Assembly (NCBI GenBank): GCA_947471745.1
Contig: CANJKZ010000955.1
Span: 1,485,501 to 1,549,500, forward strand
Length of the DNA: 64,000 nucleotides
Source of the DNA: Closterium sp. Naga37s-1
Taxonomy: Eukaryota > Streptophyta > Zygnematophyceae > Desmidiales > Closteriaceae
Reading direction: 5' to 3'
Shown one piece after another: positions 55,601-64,000 of this stretch. The position numbers and the translations under genes are program-made. The notes beneath the pieces are model-generated. The model saw nothing but the letters and a program-made list of their open reading frames with translations. It did no database searches and was not told the DNA's origin. How positions within the stretch are numbered: position 1 is the stretch's first letter; each line of letters opens with the position of its first letter.

Positions 55601-57006
55601 ACGGAAATCAGGTTTGCAGCAAGGCTGGGCACCCAAAGCACGTTCTTGAGGCCCACCATCTTCCCATCAGCACCCTTGAACATGGCCTTGCCCATGCCTT
55701 TCACCTCTGCTCGCTGCCCCAAAGCCGATGTGACATGCTTCACCGGTGACGGCTCGAGTTCGGTGAGCAAGTCCGGGCGAGGTGTCATGCTATAGGTAGC
55801 GCCACTATCAATCACCCAATAGTCCAGGGGGTGTAGGGTCACCTTCCCCACAGCTGCTGGCTCCTCAAAGCCTTCATCCTTCTCTGGACCAGCCGGTACT
55901 TGCGTCGACACGAAGTAGAATAGACCCGGGTATCGATCGTCGCTCGGGTCCTTGTCGTTGTCTCCGCTCTTCATGTTTGCAGCTCCGCCACCGCGACCGC
56001 CACGGCCTCCACGGCCTCGTCCTCTCCCTCCTCCTGCTCCTCTACCCTCTTGGCCTTGAGCAGGGGTCCAACCATCAGGGAGTTTGTAGCAGTCGCGCCA
56101 CATGTGTCCGCTCTTGTGGCAATAGTGACACTCGCCGTCGAATCGGCCGCGACCGCGTCCGTAGCTCTTGTCGTCGCTGCCGTAACCGCCACTCCTGCGG
56201 CCTCCGCCGAAGTTGCTGCCACCAAACCTTCCTCCCCCTCGTCCTCTGCCTCTTCCTCGACCATATCCACGGCCGATGCTCGCTGCCCCAGCGCCATCCG
56301 CACTCGCCAACTCACGGCGGCGGAAATCCTCTTGAAGGATAGCTCGCTTCACGTCTTCAAGCGAGAGGCGGGGCAAGTCGCGATTAAGGTTGATGATGAG
56401 CGAGGACCATGACTCTGGGAGTAAGGCCAGCAACTTGGTCTTCTTTTGGAGCTCACTGTAGTTCAAATCAGCTCCCTCAAGCCGCGTCAACAAGTCGAAG
56501 AATTTCTGCACCCCTTCTTCAACCGCTTCGTCTTCTTCAATTCGTAGTGCCGCCATTTGCCGTTCCAACACCACCGCTACCGCCGCTGTTGCAGGAGCAT
56601 GTACACCCTTGAGAGCAGCCCATGCCTTTGGTCCTTTCTCTGGTTCACGCTGGAATGGCTTGATGTGACGGATCTGACTGCTCCCCAACGCTTGCCCAAG
56701 TAAGAGATAGCCTTGTGCGCTCTTCCGCACCCACGGGCTCTTCTCCGGGTCGTTCTCGGGGCGCTTCTCTGTTCCTTCCATCACCTCCAGCAGGTCATAG
56801 TGGTCAAAGATGTTCTCCATCTTGAAGGACCATTCAGCAAAGTTGTCACCGTTGAACTTGTCAAGCCCAAACACCCTAGGCTCATCCCTAGGTGGGCCAA
56901 GACTTGGTTGCATGGGCGCCATGGCTGAATCACGGGGTTGGCCTTGAGCTTGAGCTTCTCCACTGCCACCAGCACCTCTGCCACCCCTTTCCTCAGGTCC
57001 AGACAT
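52626..57006 (-). CDS. Element M Gag-Pol polyprotein, C-terminally truncated
   Basis: The first ATG is at 57006 (MSGPEERGG); an upstream GTG in the PBS is not considered a start. Domains in order: gag with FNGDNFAEWSFKMENI; a canonical CCHC knuckle CHYCHKSGHMWRDC after an Arg/Gly-rich stretch; aspartic protease VIDSGATYSM; the integrase zinc region (LHRRMGH...CPTC); a DDE core with MDVVGP, RTDRGGEFLS and NGIAERANR; RT with KQMDIVTAFLNG, LKQAPRQWY and the catalytic VYVDDILIF; and the RNase H start (AYSDASY, then SVGGFICC). The frame is open for about 1,455 codons, by far the best preserved in the window, but RNase H lacks everything after its first motif, so it is not autonomous. Confidence 0.9.
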
Positions 57007-57026
57007 TGTCGAAACTGCTCCAAGGG

Positions 57027-57038
57027 CCTCTGATACCA
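57027..57038 (-). promoter_or_regulatory. PBS of element M
   Basis: On the minus strand TGGTATCAGAGG, two bases from the LTR, matching the plant initiator Met-tRNA PBS in 11 of 12 positions. The two-base spacer contrasts with the zero spacer of the short-LTR clade. Confidence 0.82.
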
Positions 57039-57040
57039 CT

Positions 57041-57859
57041 TGTTATAGTCACAATAGGCTTGAATGTGCCTAAAACGAAAGATAGAGAGCACAGACGGAT
57101 TTCTGCGCAGCGGCTTCAAACGTTGATAGCGTTCTGCTCACAGCTGCAAATGACTTGATTCAAATTGGATCTGGAGCGTCTTCACGTCGTCTACAATTAT
57201 CAATTTAGATTGCACGATTTGATAAAGAATTGACGACACAGCGTCGGTTTGAACGAACGGTACTATGGCAGCCACTATAGTCTTAGAACACAAGATAGGA
57301 AGAGTTACGAGTTGGGAATGACTCCCAGCTCCTACAAACCCCAAGAGCCGAGGTACAGTGATGTGGAACAGTGCCACACTGTCCCCAACCACGAAGGGTC
57401 TCGAAACTACCCTTCACTAGGGCCTACACCAAGTGAAATGTTACACTACACAAAGTAATGTAACTATCTTCAATATCTTGAGGTGTACCCTTTTGGCAAG
57501 CTTCGAAATCACTTGAGGCTTGACACCAAGGCTCGGGCTCTTCATCACAAACTCATCCTTGAGTTCTTGATGAGTCTGCTGCACACACCTGCGACACGCC
57601 GAACGTTCGACACAGGACAAAATAGAAACCGCGCACGACAAAATAGAAACCGCGCGCGAGACACAAACGACCGCGTAACACGCGTCTAGCGATAACTCGC
57701 TATTGACTCGACACACACACTCGACATCATGACTCAACATTCACACACAATTATAAGCACGAAATATATATTATCCCATGCCCTCATACCATTCCATACA
57801 CACACACATTCACGCACACGGACAACAAGCCGAGTGCAAACCGTAGGGTTGCACCAACA
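57041..57859 (-). repeat. 5' LTR of element M (819 bp)
   Basis: Plus-strand TGTTATAGTC to CACCAACA. It is homologous to the LTRs at 58046 and 61040. A tandem duplication of a GACAAAATAGAAACCGCGC unit (about 57613-57655) is absent in the other two copies. In element orientation the TATATATT near 57765 could serve as a TATA box. Confidence 0.9.
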
Positions 57860-58011
57860 AACTTGTCAAGCCCAAACACCCTAGGCTCATCCCTAGGTGG
57901 GCCAAGACTTGGTTGCACGGGCGCCATGGCTGAATCACGGGGTTGGCCTTGAGCTTGGGCTTCTCCACTGCCACCAGCACCTCTGCCACCCCTTTCTTCA
58001 GGTCCAGCCAT
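57860..58011 (-). pseudogene. Element M' gag N-terminal fragment
   Basis: Reads MAGPEERGGRGAGGSGEAQA and on to DEPRVFGLDKF, nearly the same as M's gag start (one early residue A instead of S). It is terminated by the LTR of M. The apparent extra residues past 57860 are LTR sequence. Confidence 0.85.
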
Positions 58012-58031
58012 TGTCGAAACTGCTCCAAGGG

Positions 58032-58043
58032 GCTCTGACACCA
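58032..58043 (-). promoter_or_regulatory. PBS of element M'
   Basis: On the minus strand TGGTGTCAGAGC, one base from the TGGTATCAGAGC consensus, two bases from the LTR. Confidence 0.78.
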
Positions 58044-58045
58044 CT

Positions 58046-58843
58046 TGTTATAGTCACAATCGGCTTGAATGTACCTAAAACGAAAGATAGAGTGCACAGT
58101 CGGATTTCTGCACAGCGGCTTCAAACGTTGATAGCGTTCTGTTCACAGCTGCAAATGACCTGATTCAAATTGGATCTAGAGTGTCCTGACGTCGCCTACA
58201 CTAGGAAATTTAGATCGCACGATTTCATTAAGAATTGACGACGCAACGCCGGTTTGAACGAACGGCACTATGGCAGCCACTATAGACTTCGAACACAAAT
58301 TAGGAAGAATTACGAGTTGGGAATGACTCCCAGCTCCTACAAACCCCAAGAGCCGAGGTACAGTGATGTGGAACAGTGCCAGACTGTCCCCAACCACGAA
58401 GGGTCTCGAAACTACCCTCCACAAGGGCCTACACCAAGAGAAATGTTACACTACACAAAGTAATGTAACTATTCTCACTATCTTGATGTTTACCCTTTTG
58501 GAGAGCTTCGAAATCACTTGAATCTTGAAACCAAGGCTCTTTTTCTTCAAGATAAATTCTTCCTTGAGTTCTTGGAAGTCTGCTGCGCACACCTACGACT
58601 CGCCGAACGTTCCACACACGACAAAATAGAAAACCGCACACGACACGCAAACGACAACGTTACACGCGACTAGCGATAACTCGCTATTGACTCAACACAC
58701 ACATTCAAAAAATCATGCCTCATCATTCACACACTATTAAGTATGAAATATGTATTATCTCATGCTCTCATACCATTCCGTGCACACACGCATGCACGCA
58801 CACGGACAACAAGCCGAATGCAAACCGTAGGGTTGCACCAACA
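58046..58843 (-). repeat. 5' LTR of element M' (798 bp)
   Basis: Plus-strand TGTTATAGTC to CACCAACA. It aligns throughout with the LTRs at 57041 and 61040, closer to the latter (for example TTGATGTTTACCC versus TTAAAGTTTACCC). Confidence 0.9.
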
Positions 58844-59378
58844 GGCGGCTTGAGGTGTTTCAGGAAGCGCTAGCTCTCATCATGGAAGACCTGAAGATGG
58901 CAAAGCACTCGTAAGTGGCATAAACGCACACATGATACGTAGTTTGGTTTATGATGTTTGTTTGAATGTTGTCTCCTCTAACAACTCTTTGACCGTGCTG
59001 TTATATATCTGTTGCATGTAGCGGCATGGAGCTGACGGACCCGTATGGCATTTGCCGTACGGTATATCCTATCCAGAGCAGTGCAAGGTTGCGGGGACCA
59101 AGCCTGGCATAAAGACTCGTTTCCCATGCCCCAGGTGCACCGTTCCAAAGGAGGAGCTGAATAACATGGAGTACCCTCTGACGTTTCGGACGGAGGAAGC
59201 ACAGTTGCAGCATGTGGTGGAAATGGAACGCGCAATGACACTGCGGGAACGAAAGGATTTGTCCAAGCTTCATAGTACACACTGCGTCAAGGTATGTGTT
59301 GTCGTACGCCTATATGCAACCTCAAAGGTATTGCAACGTCCAGTCTCATTCAGCGAAGCTAACGTGTATCGTGCGCAA

Positions 59379-60132
59379 GTGTGTGTGTGTGTATGTATGT
59401 ATGTGTGTGTGTATGTGTGTGTGTATGCATATGTCTGTGTGTGTGCACGTGCATGTGTGTGTATGTGCATGTGTGTGTGTGCACATGTGTGCGTATGTAT
59501 GTCTGCATGTGTGTATGCGTATCTGTGAGCATGTGTGTGTGCATGTATGTGCGCGTGTGTGTGTGCATGTGTGTGTGCATATGTGTGTGTGTGTGCGTGT
59601 GCGTGTGTGTGCATGTGTGTGTGTGTGCGCACGCGCATGTGTATGTGCATGTGTGTGTGTGTGCGCGCATGTATGTGTATGTGTGCATGCGTGTGTGTGT
59701 GTGTGTGTGCACATGTGTGTGTGTGTGTGTGCACGTGTATGTGTGTGTGTATATGTGTGTGTGTGTGCGCATATGTGCGTATGTATGTGTGCATGTGTGT
59801 ATGCATGTGTGTATGCATGTATGTGTGTATGTTTGTGTGTGTGCGTGCGCACATGTGTGTGTGCACGTGTGTGTGTGTATGCGCATGTGTGTGTGTGTTC
59901 ACGCATGTGTGTGTGCATGTGTGTGTGTGCGCATGTCTATGTGTATGTGTGTGCGCGCGCGCATGTGCGTGTGTGTCTATGTGTGTGTGTGTGTGTGTGT
60001 GCGAATGTGTGCATGTGGGTATGCATATGTGTACGCATGTGTGTGTGTGCATGCGTGTGTGTGTGTGGGTGTGTATATGTGTGCACCCACATGTGTGTTT
60101 GTGTATGTGTGTGCATGTGTGTGCGTATGTGT
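59379..60132 (+). repeat. 750 bp alternating purine-pyrimidine (TG)n tract
   Basis: Almost uninterrupted TG dinucleotides with CA, GC and TA substitutions that keep the purine/pyrimidine alternation. It lies inside the intron between the exons ending at 59291 and starting at 60151. Both strands show long His/Thr or Cys/Val frames that are purely compositional. Such sequence is prone to Z-DNA and to length change. Confidence 0.93.
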
Positions 60133-60173
60133 TGTCTTCTATAATCACAGAGTGCCTTGTGGGGACAACGTTT

Positions 60174-61959
60174 TTGCGACACTGAGTTCGGCAACCCGTA
60201 CCGGCAACTGACATCCGACATCATGCACATGTCCCTCCTTGGCGTGTACAAGCACAGATTGGAGGGACTTAAGGTGGAGTTGAGTGCGGAGACCCTGCAG
60301 GAACTTGACGGAGCACTCGAACGAGTCACTCAGTACAGCAGGCAGTCGTTCTTTTGGATTCCCGCACACACTGATGGATAATTTAGTGACCATGCAACCT
60401 TCAAGGCGTTCCACCATCAGGATGTGATGCAGGTACTGCCAGCGCTGCTGGTGATGGCGAAGGTGGACGAGAGGACTATTCGTGCAGTGGAGATGTATTG
60501 TACATGGCATAGGGAGGCATGGCATCGGACGTACCACACCGACGAGTCGCTGGCCAACCTTGAAGAGATCGCGCGCACGTGAGTACATGGCCAACCTTGA
60601 CGAGATCGTGCGCACGTGAGTACGAGATGTGTCAAGGTTACATATGGCAGAGCCGCATAATATATGTCATGTCCTCCTAAATCATATGTGTTTCGATATC
60701 ACAATCTTTCTCTTTTAATGCGATTGATCAATGTGCAGGCTTGTTCCCATGCTTATCGACGAGTTCGAGGTGGATGAACAAGCATCAAAATTCTACATCC
60801 CAAAGATCCACGCGATGCTACACGTCAGCGACGACATCAGGCGTCGTGACGTGCCTATTCACTACTACACTGACGTGTATGAGCATGTGCATGTGGCGGT
60901 GATGTAGAGACCATACCGAGCATCCAACAAGAGGAACGCTGAGGCGATGATCACTCGACGTTGCCTTACATCAGAGCTGGTCGAGATGATGTCTGCCACC
61001 GATGAGACAGCAGACGATCAGGCACGGAGTGTTGCCCTTTGTTAGAGTCACAATAGGCTTGAATGTGCCTAAAACGAAAGATAGAGTGCACAGTCGGATT
61101 TCTGCACAGCGGCTTCAAACGTTGATAGCGTTCTGGTCTCAGCTGCAAATGACTTGATTCAAATTGGATCTGGAGCGTCTTAATGTCGCCTACACGTGGC
61201 AGTTTTTATGGCACGATTTCATTAAGAATTGACGACGCAACGTTTGTTTGAACGAACGGCACTATGACAGCCACTAAATACTTAGAACACAAATTAGGAA
61301 GAGTTACGAGTTGGGAATGACTCCCAGCTCCTACAAACCCCAAGAGCTGAGGTACAGTGATGTGGAACAGTGCCACACTGTCCCCAACCACGAAGTGTCT
61401 CGAAAATACCCTCCACAAGGGCCTACACCAAGAGAAATGTTACACTACACAAAGTAATGCAACTATTCTCACTATCTTAAAGTTTACCCATTTGGAGAGC
61501 TTCGAAATCACTTGAATCTTGAAACCAAGGCTCTGGTTCTTTAAGATAAATTCTTCCTTGAGTTCTTGGAATTCTTCTGCGCACACCTACGACACGCCGA
61601 ACGTTCCACACACGACAAAAATAGAAAACCGCACACGACACGCAAACAACGACTTGACACGCGACTAGCGATAACTCGCTATTGACTCGACACACACATT
61701 CAAAACCATGCCTCATCATTCACACACTATTATAAGCATGAAATATATATTATCTCATGCTCTCATACCATTCCATGCACACACGCATGCACGCACACGG
61801 ACAACAAGCCGAATGCAAACCGCAGGGTTGCACCAACACCCTTCAGCAGGTGCGTACATTTTTGTCATCACAAATCAATGACATATCAATTCAGTGTTGT
61901 GAAGACTTCGTTCACTTGCTCTCATCACAATCCATATCCCTCTGTATATATGCGTGAAG
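60174..61959 (+). repeat. Left arm of large inverted duplication (982 nt plus a solo LTR)
   Basis: Plus-strand Plavaka sequence from TTGCGACACTGAG (60174) to GCGTGAAG (61959) recurs as its reverse complement at 61984-62965. Excluding the solo LTR and one TSD copy the arm is 982 nt, equal to the right arm by my count. Mismatches are scattered: for example TAG at 60905 is AAG in the other arm. Confidence 0.92.
61040..61838 (-). mobile_element. Solo LTR of the M family (799 bp)
   Basis: TGTTAGAGTC to CACCAACA, flanked by a perfect 5 bp TSD ccctt (61035-61039 and 61839-61843). No internal element sequence, so it arose by LTR-LTR recombination. Orientation is inferred from M and M'. The opposite arm of the inverted duplication has the uninterrupted site (AAGGG at 62100-62104). 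Confidence 0.94.
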
Positions 61960-61983
61960 TCTGCTGATATATCCCTCTATGGC
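61960..61983. other. 24-nt loop of the inverted duplication
   Basis: The only sequence between the arms. It contains ATATCCCTCTATGG, itself similar to the arm ends (ATATCCCTCTGTAT), so the turn-around point may have involved local homology. Confidence 0.8.
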
Positions 61984-62965
61984 CTTCACGCCTATATACA
62001 GAGGGATATGGATTGTGATGAGAGCAAGTGAACGAAGACTTCACAACACTGAACTGATATGTCATTGATTTGTGATGACAAAAATGTACGCACCTGCTGA
62101 AGGGCAACACTCCATGCCTGATCGTCTGCTGTCTCATCGGTGGCAGACATCATCTCGACCAGCTCTGATGTAAGGCAACGCCGAGTGATCATCGCCTCAG
62201 CGTTCCTCTTGTTGGATGTTCGGTATGGTCTCTTCATCACCGCCACATGCACATGCTCATACATGTCAGTGTAGTAGTGAATAGGCATGTCACGACGCCT
62301 GATGTCGTCGCTGATGTGTAGCATCGCGTGGATCTTCGGGATGTAGAATTTCGATGCTTGTTCATCCACCTCGAACTCATCGATAAGCATGGGAACAAGC
62401 CTGCACATTGATCAATCGCATTAAAAGAGAAAGATTGTGATATCGAAACACATATGATTTAGGAGGACATGACATATATTATGCGGCTCTGCCATATGTA
62501 ACCTTGACACATCTCGTACTCACGTGCGCACGATCTCGTCAAGGTTGGCCATGTACTCACGTGTGCGCGATCTCTTCAAGGTTGGCCAGCGACTCGTCGG
62601 TGTGGTACGTCCGATGCCATGCCTCCCTGTGCCATGTACAATACATCTCCACTGCACGAATAGTCCTCTCGTCCACCTTCGCCATCACCAGCAGCGCAGG
62701 CAGTACCTGCATCACATCCTGATGGTGGAATGCCTTGAAGGTTGCATGGTCGCTAAATTATCCATCAGTGTGTGCGGGAATCCGAAAGAACGACTGCCTG
62801 CTGTACTGAGTGACTCGTTCGAGTGCTCCGTCAAGTTCCTGCAAGGTCTCCGCACTCAACTCCACTTTAAGTCCCTCCAATCTGTGCTTGTACACGCCAA
62901 GGAGGGACATGTGCATGATGTCGGATGTCATTTGCCGGTACAAGATGCCAAACTCAGTGTCGCAA
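61984..62965 (-). repeat. Right arm of inverted duplication (Plavaka copy, empty LTR site)
   Basis: Reverse complement of the left arm, without the solo LTR. Its minus-strand frame 62408-61992 is open through the C-terminal Plavaka motifs (FYIPKIHAMLH, then VMKRPYRTSNKRN), lacking the left arm's TAG. The TAA after AHTDG is present in both arms, so the gene was already broken before duplication. Ends at CGCAA (62965), where copia sequence begins. Confidence 0.92.
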
Positions 62966-63330
62966 CTCCTCCGGCCACTCCTGTGTCTACCGGCCACTGG
63001 CTCTCAGCTCCACCTTCGGACGAGTCCGTAGAGCCGAGTGGTCCGTACCCAGAGCTTGTGGGTTGCCTCATGTACCTCATGACGTGCACTCGACCCGACC
63101 TCGCGTACCCTCTCAGCCTCCTGGCACGCTACATGGCTCCCGGCAGGCACCGAAAGGTGCACTGGGATGTTGCGAAGAGGGTACTGCGTTACTTGTGCAG
63201 TATGTCGGGCAAGGGGCTCGTGCTTGGAGGACGGGGTCCAGTTGTCCTCACCGGTCATGCAGACGCCTCCTCGGTTGACGACTCAGCTACGCAACGGTCG
63301 TCACAGGTTACACCTTCAGCCTTGGTTCCG
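62966..63330 (+). pseudogene. Copia RT/RNase H fragment next to the inverted duplication
   Basis: Short-LTR-clade sequence from the RT C-terminus (LSAPPSDESVEPSGPYPEL) through the CTRPDLAYPLSLLARY motif to the RNase H start (LTGHADASS), where a one-base loss in CACAGGGTT shifts the frame. It is cut after about 365 nt and fused to an integrase fragment in opposite orientation. Confidence 0.85.
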
Positions 63331-64000
63331 GTAGTAAGGAACCGACTCATCAAACCTGACGTCCTGAGAGGACAGAACACGGCGCAAGGTGGGGTGGTAA
63401 AACTGCCAACAAGGCGCGTCAGGGGGGAAGCCAAGGAAGACGCAGGGAAAAGCACGGGAGGACAGCTTGTCCGCAGATAAGTCGCGGACGAAAGCTCGAG
63501 ATCCCCAGACACGGAACGCAGACGCATCGCCAACCTTCCCCGTCCACCGCAGAGTAGGTGTGGTCTCCGGCACGGAGACTCGGGGCTGGAGGTTGATCTG
63601 ATGCGCCGCGTACTGAACCGCGAACGGCCACAGAAAATAGGGAGCAGCCGCATGGATCATGGACGTACGAGCAACGTCCATGACCATACCAATGCGGCGC
63701 TCAGTAATCCCATTTTGTTGTGGAGAGGCCGGAAGCGTGAACGTCTGGCAGATGCCCTCCGCTCGACAAAAGGCCCGCAGAAGGTCGGAGGAAAACTCTC
63801 CACCTGTGTCGGAGTGCAGACGCAGAACAAGAAGGTCCGAGCCGAAACTCTCGCTGAGCTGACGACGAGCAGCGCGGATCCAGTCGATCAGCACCTCAGT
63901 GACCTCACCCTTGCGGCGCAAGGGGAAGACTGTGGTGTAATGCGAGTATTTGTCAACAACCAGCAGAAAGTAGCGCTCATGACCCTGTCCACGGACGCGG
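63331..64000 (-). pseudogene. Copia integrase fragment, running out of the window
   Basis: Minus strand. The integrase core of a D/K-like element is open at 63921-63331: LHSDTGGEFSSD, QNGITERR (relatives have GIAERR), LRWTGKVGDASAF and FYHPTLRRVLSSQD. Beyond 63921 the frame continues to the window edge in another phase (a small indel near 63920: MRRKGEV versus the usual PLRSKGEV). It is joined head to head with the RNase H fragment at 63329-63332, where both share CGG. Confidence 0.87.

Larger units (their letters stand above)
52626..57859 (-). mobile_element. Element M: Tnt1-like copia element, 3' end truncated
   Basis: Minus-strand element with a 5' LTR of 819 bp (57041-57859), a canonical PBS, and an uninterrupted gag-pol frame down to RNase H, where it is cut at about 52626. 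It lies inside the gag start of a second copy (M'): sequence immediately right of the LTR (57860 on) matches the gag codons that M itself has near 56858. The 3' LTR and right TSD are missing because of the junction with L. Confidence 0.9.
57860..58843 (-). mobile_element. Element M': 5' end of a second M-family element
   Basis: LTR (58046-58843), PBS and the first 40-50 codons of gag up to the GLDKF motif, where M is inserted. Everything 3' of that point in M' is gone together with the 3' end of M. M' itself lies in the Plavaka-type transposase: exon sequence begins right after the LTR at 58844. Confidence 0.87.
58844..61959 (+). pseudogene. Plavaka-type transposase gene remnant, multi-exon
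   Basis: Plausible exons on the plus strand: 58844-58910 (LEVFQEALALIMEDLK, donor GTAAGT); 59022-59291, holding GMELTDPYGICRTVYP, then after a frame change YPEQCKVAGTKPG and a CPRCTVPKEEL zinc-like motif (donor GTATGT); 60151-60578, with [18 protein letters not shown] and a TDESLANLEEIAR end; and 60739 onward with KFYIPKIHAMLHVSDDI and PYRASNK. This order matches Plavaka-family transposases (CACTA-like superfamily) as I know them. Defects: the frame change near 59073, a TAA after AHTDG (60379), a TAG at 60905, and a solo LTR at 61040. The 5' end is missing beyond M'. Confidence 0.75.

Noticed and set aside
59270..60214. Open frames of 190-314 codons rich in His/Thr or Cys/Val
   Set aside because: They are translations of the (TG)n tract in an intron.
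62524..63480. 318-codon plus-strand frame joining the palindrome arm to RNase H sequence
   Set aside because: The first half is antisense to the Plavaka gene; the fusion is a by-product of the junction at 62965.
1..64000. Search for tRNA, rRNA and intact host genes
   Set aside because: No cloverleaf, rRNA segment or recognisable conserved host protein seen; the only candidate host exon (about 50575-50700) is too short to support.

Overview
The window is a eukaryotic, repeat-dominated nuclear region made almost entirely of Ty1/copia-order LTR retrotransposons (protease, integrase, reverse transcriptase, RNase H) in several families. Many are nested inside one another or inside older DNA transposons. 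Primer-binding sites resembling the 3' end of initiator Met-tRNA (TGGTATCAGAGC type), spliced hAT and Plavaka transposase remnants, and no recognisable intact host gene point to a green-lineage genome. The very GC-rich copia family with Gly/Ala-rich linkers and 110-177 bp LTRs resembles, from memory only, copias of streptophyte algae such as Closterium; I could not test this.

Layout. (1) 1-4226: 3' part of a short-LTR copia element (A). (2) 4227-7179: a minus-strand hAT transposase pseudogene, cut by A at its 3' end, by a one-LTR insert B (5402-6547) in the middle and by C at its 5' side. (3) 7180-23558: copia element C, interrupted in gag by complete element D (8841-16319, TSD actcg) and by a minus-strand non-autonomous element E (17259-18703, TSD agagc). 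(4) 23559-29565: unassigned DNA, a decayed integrase fragment between direct repeats, and two minus-strand RT-RNase H fragments (F, G) of other copia families. (5) 29566-49786: a three-level nest, element I (TSD ttgat) containing J (TSD gttcc) containing K (TSD tgacg/cgacg). LTR divergence falls in nesting order. (6) 49787-50958: single-copy-looking DNA. (7) 50959-57859: truncated short-LTR element L head-to-head with truncated Tnt1-like element M, joined at a 56-nt C tract. (8) 57860-62965: a second M-family 5' end, an intron-containing Plavaka-type transposase pseudogene with a 750 bp (TG)n intron, a solo LTR (TSD ccctt), and a 982 nt inverted duplication whose right arm preserves the empty site. 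(9) 62966-64000: two copia fragments joined head to head.

None of the short-LTR elements has an intact gag-pol. D and K have nearly identical LTR pairs and so are recent, yet each carries a small deletion between short direct repeats. The elements share cis features: terminal TG...CA, an LTR-internal inverted repeat, a PBS abutting the LTR, a stem-loop plus T tract plus GGGCCCACCAC box just after the PBS, a C-rich minisatellite leader, and a conserved 3' block ending in a TATGGGGGTG polypurine tract. The non-autonomous E keeps most of these, which suggests they are the minimal cis kit for mobilisation. The compensated stem-loop next to the PBS is the most interesting candidate for an undescribed functional element.
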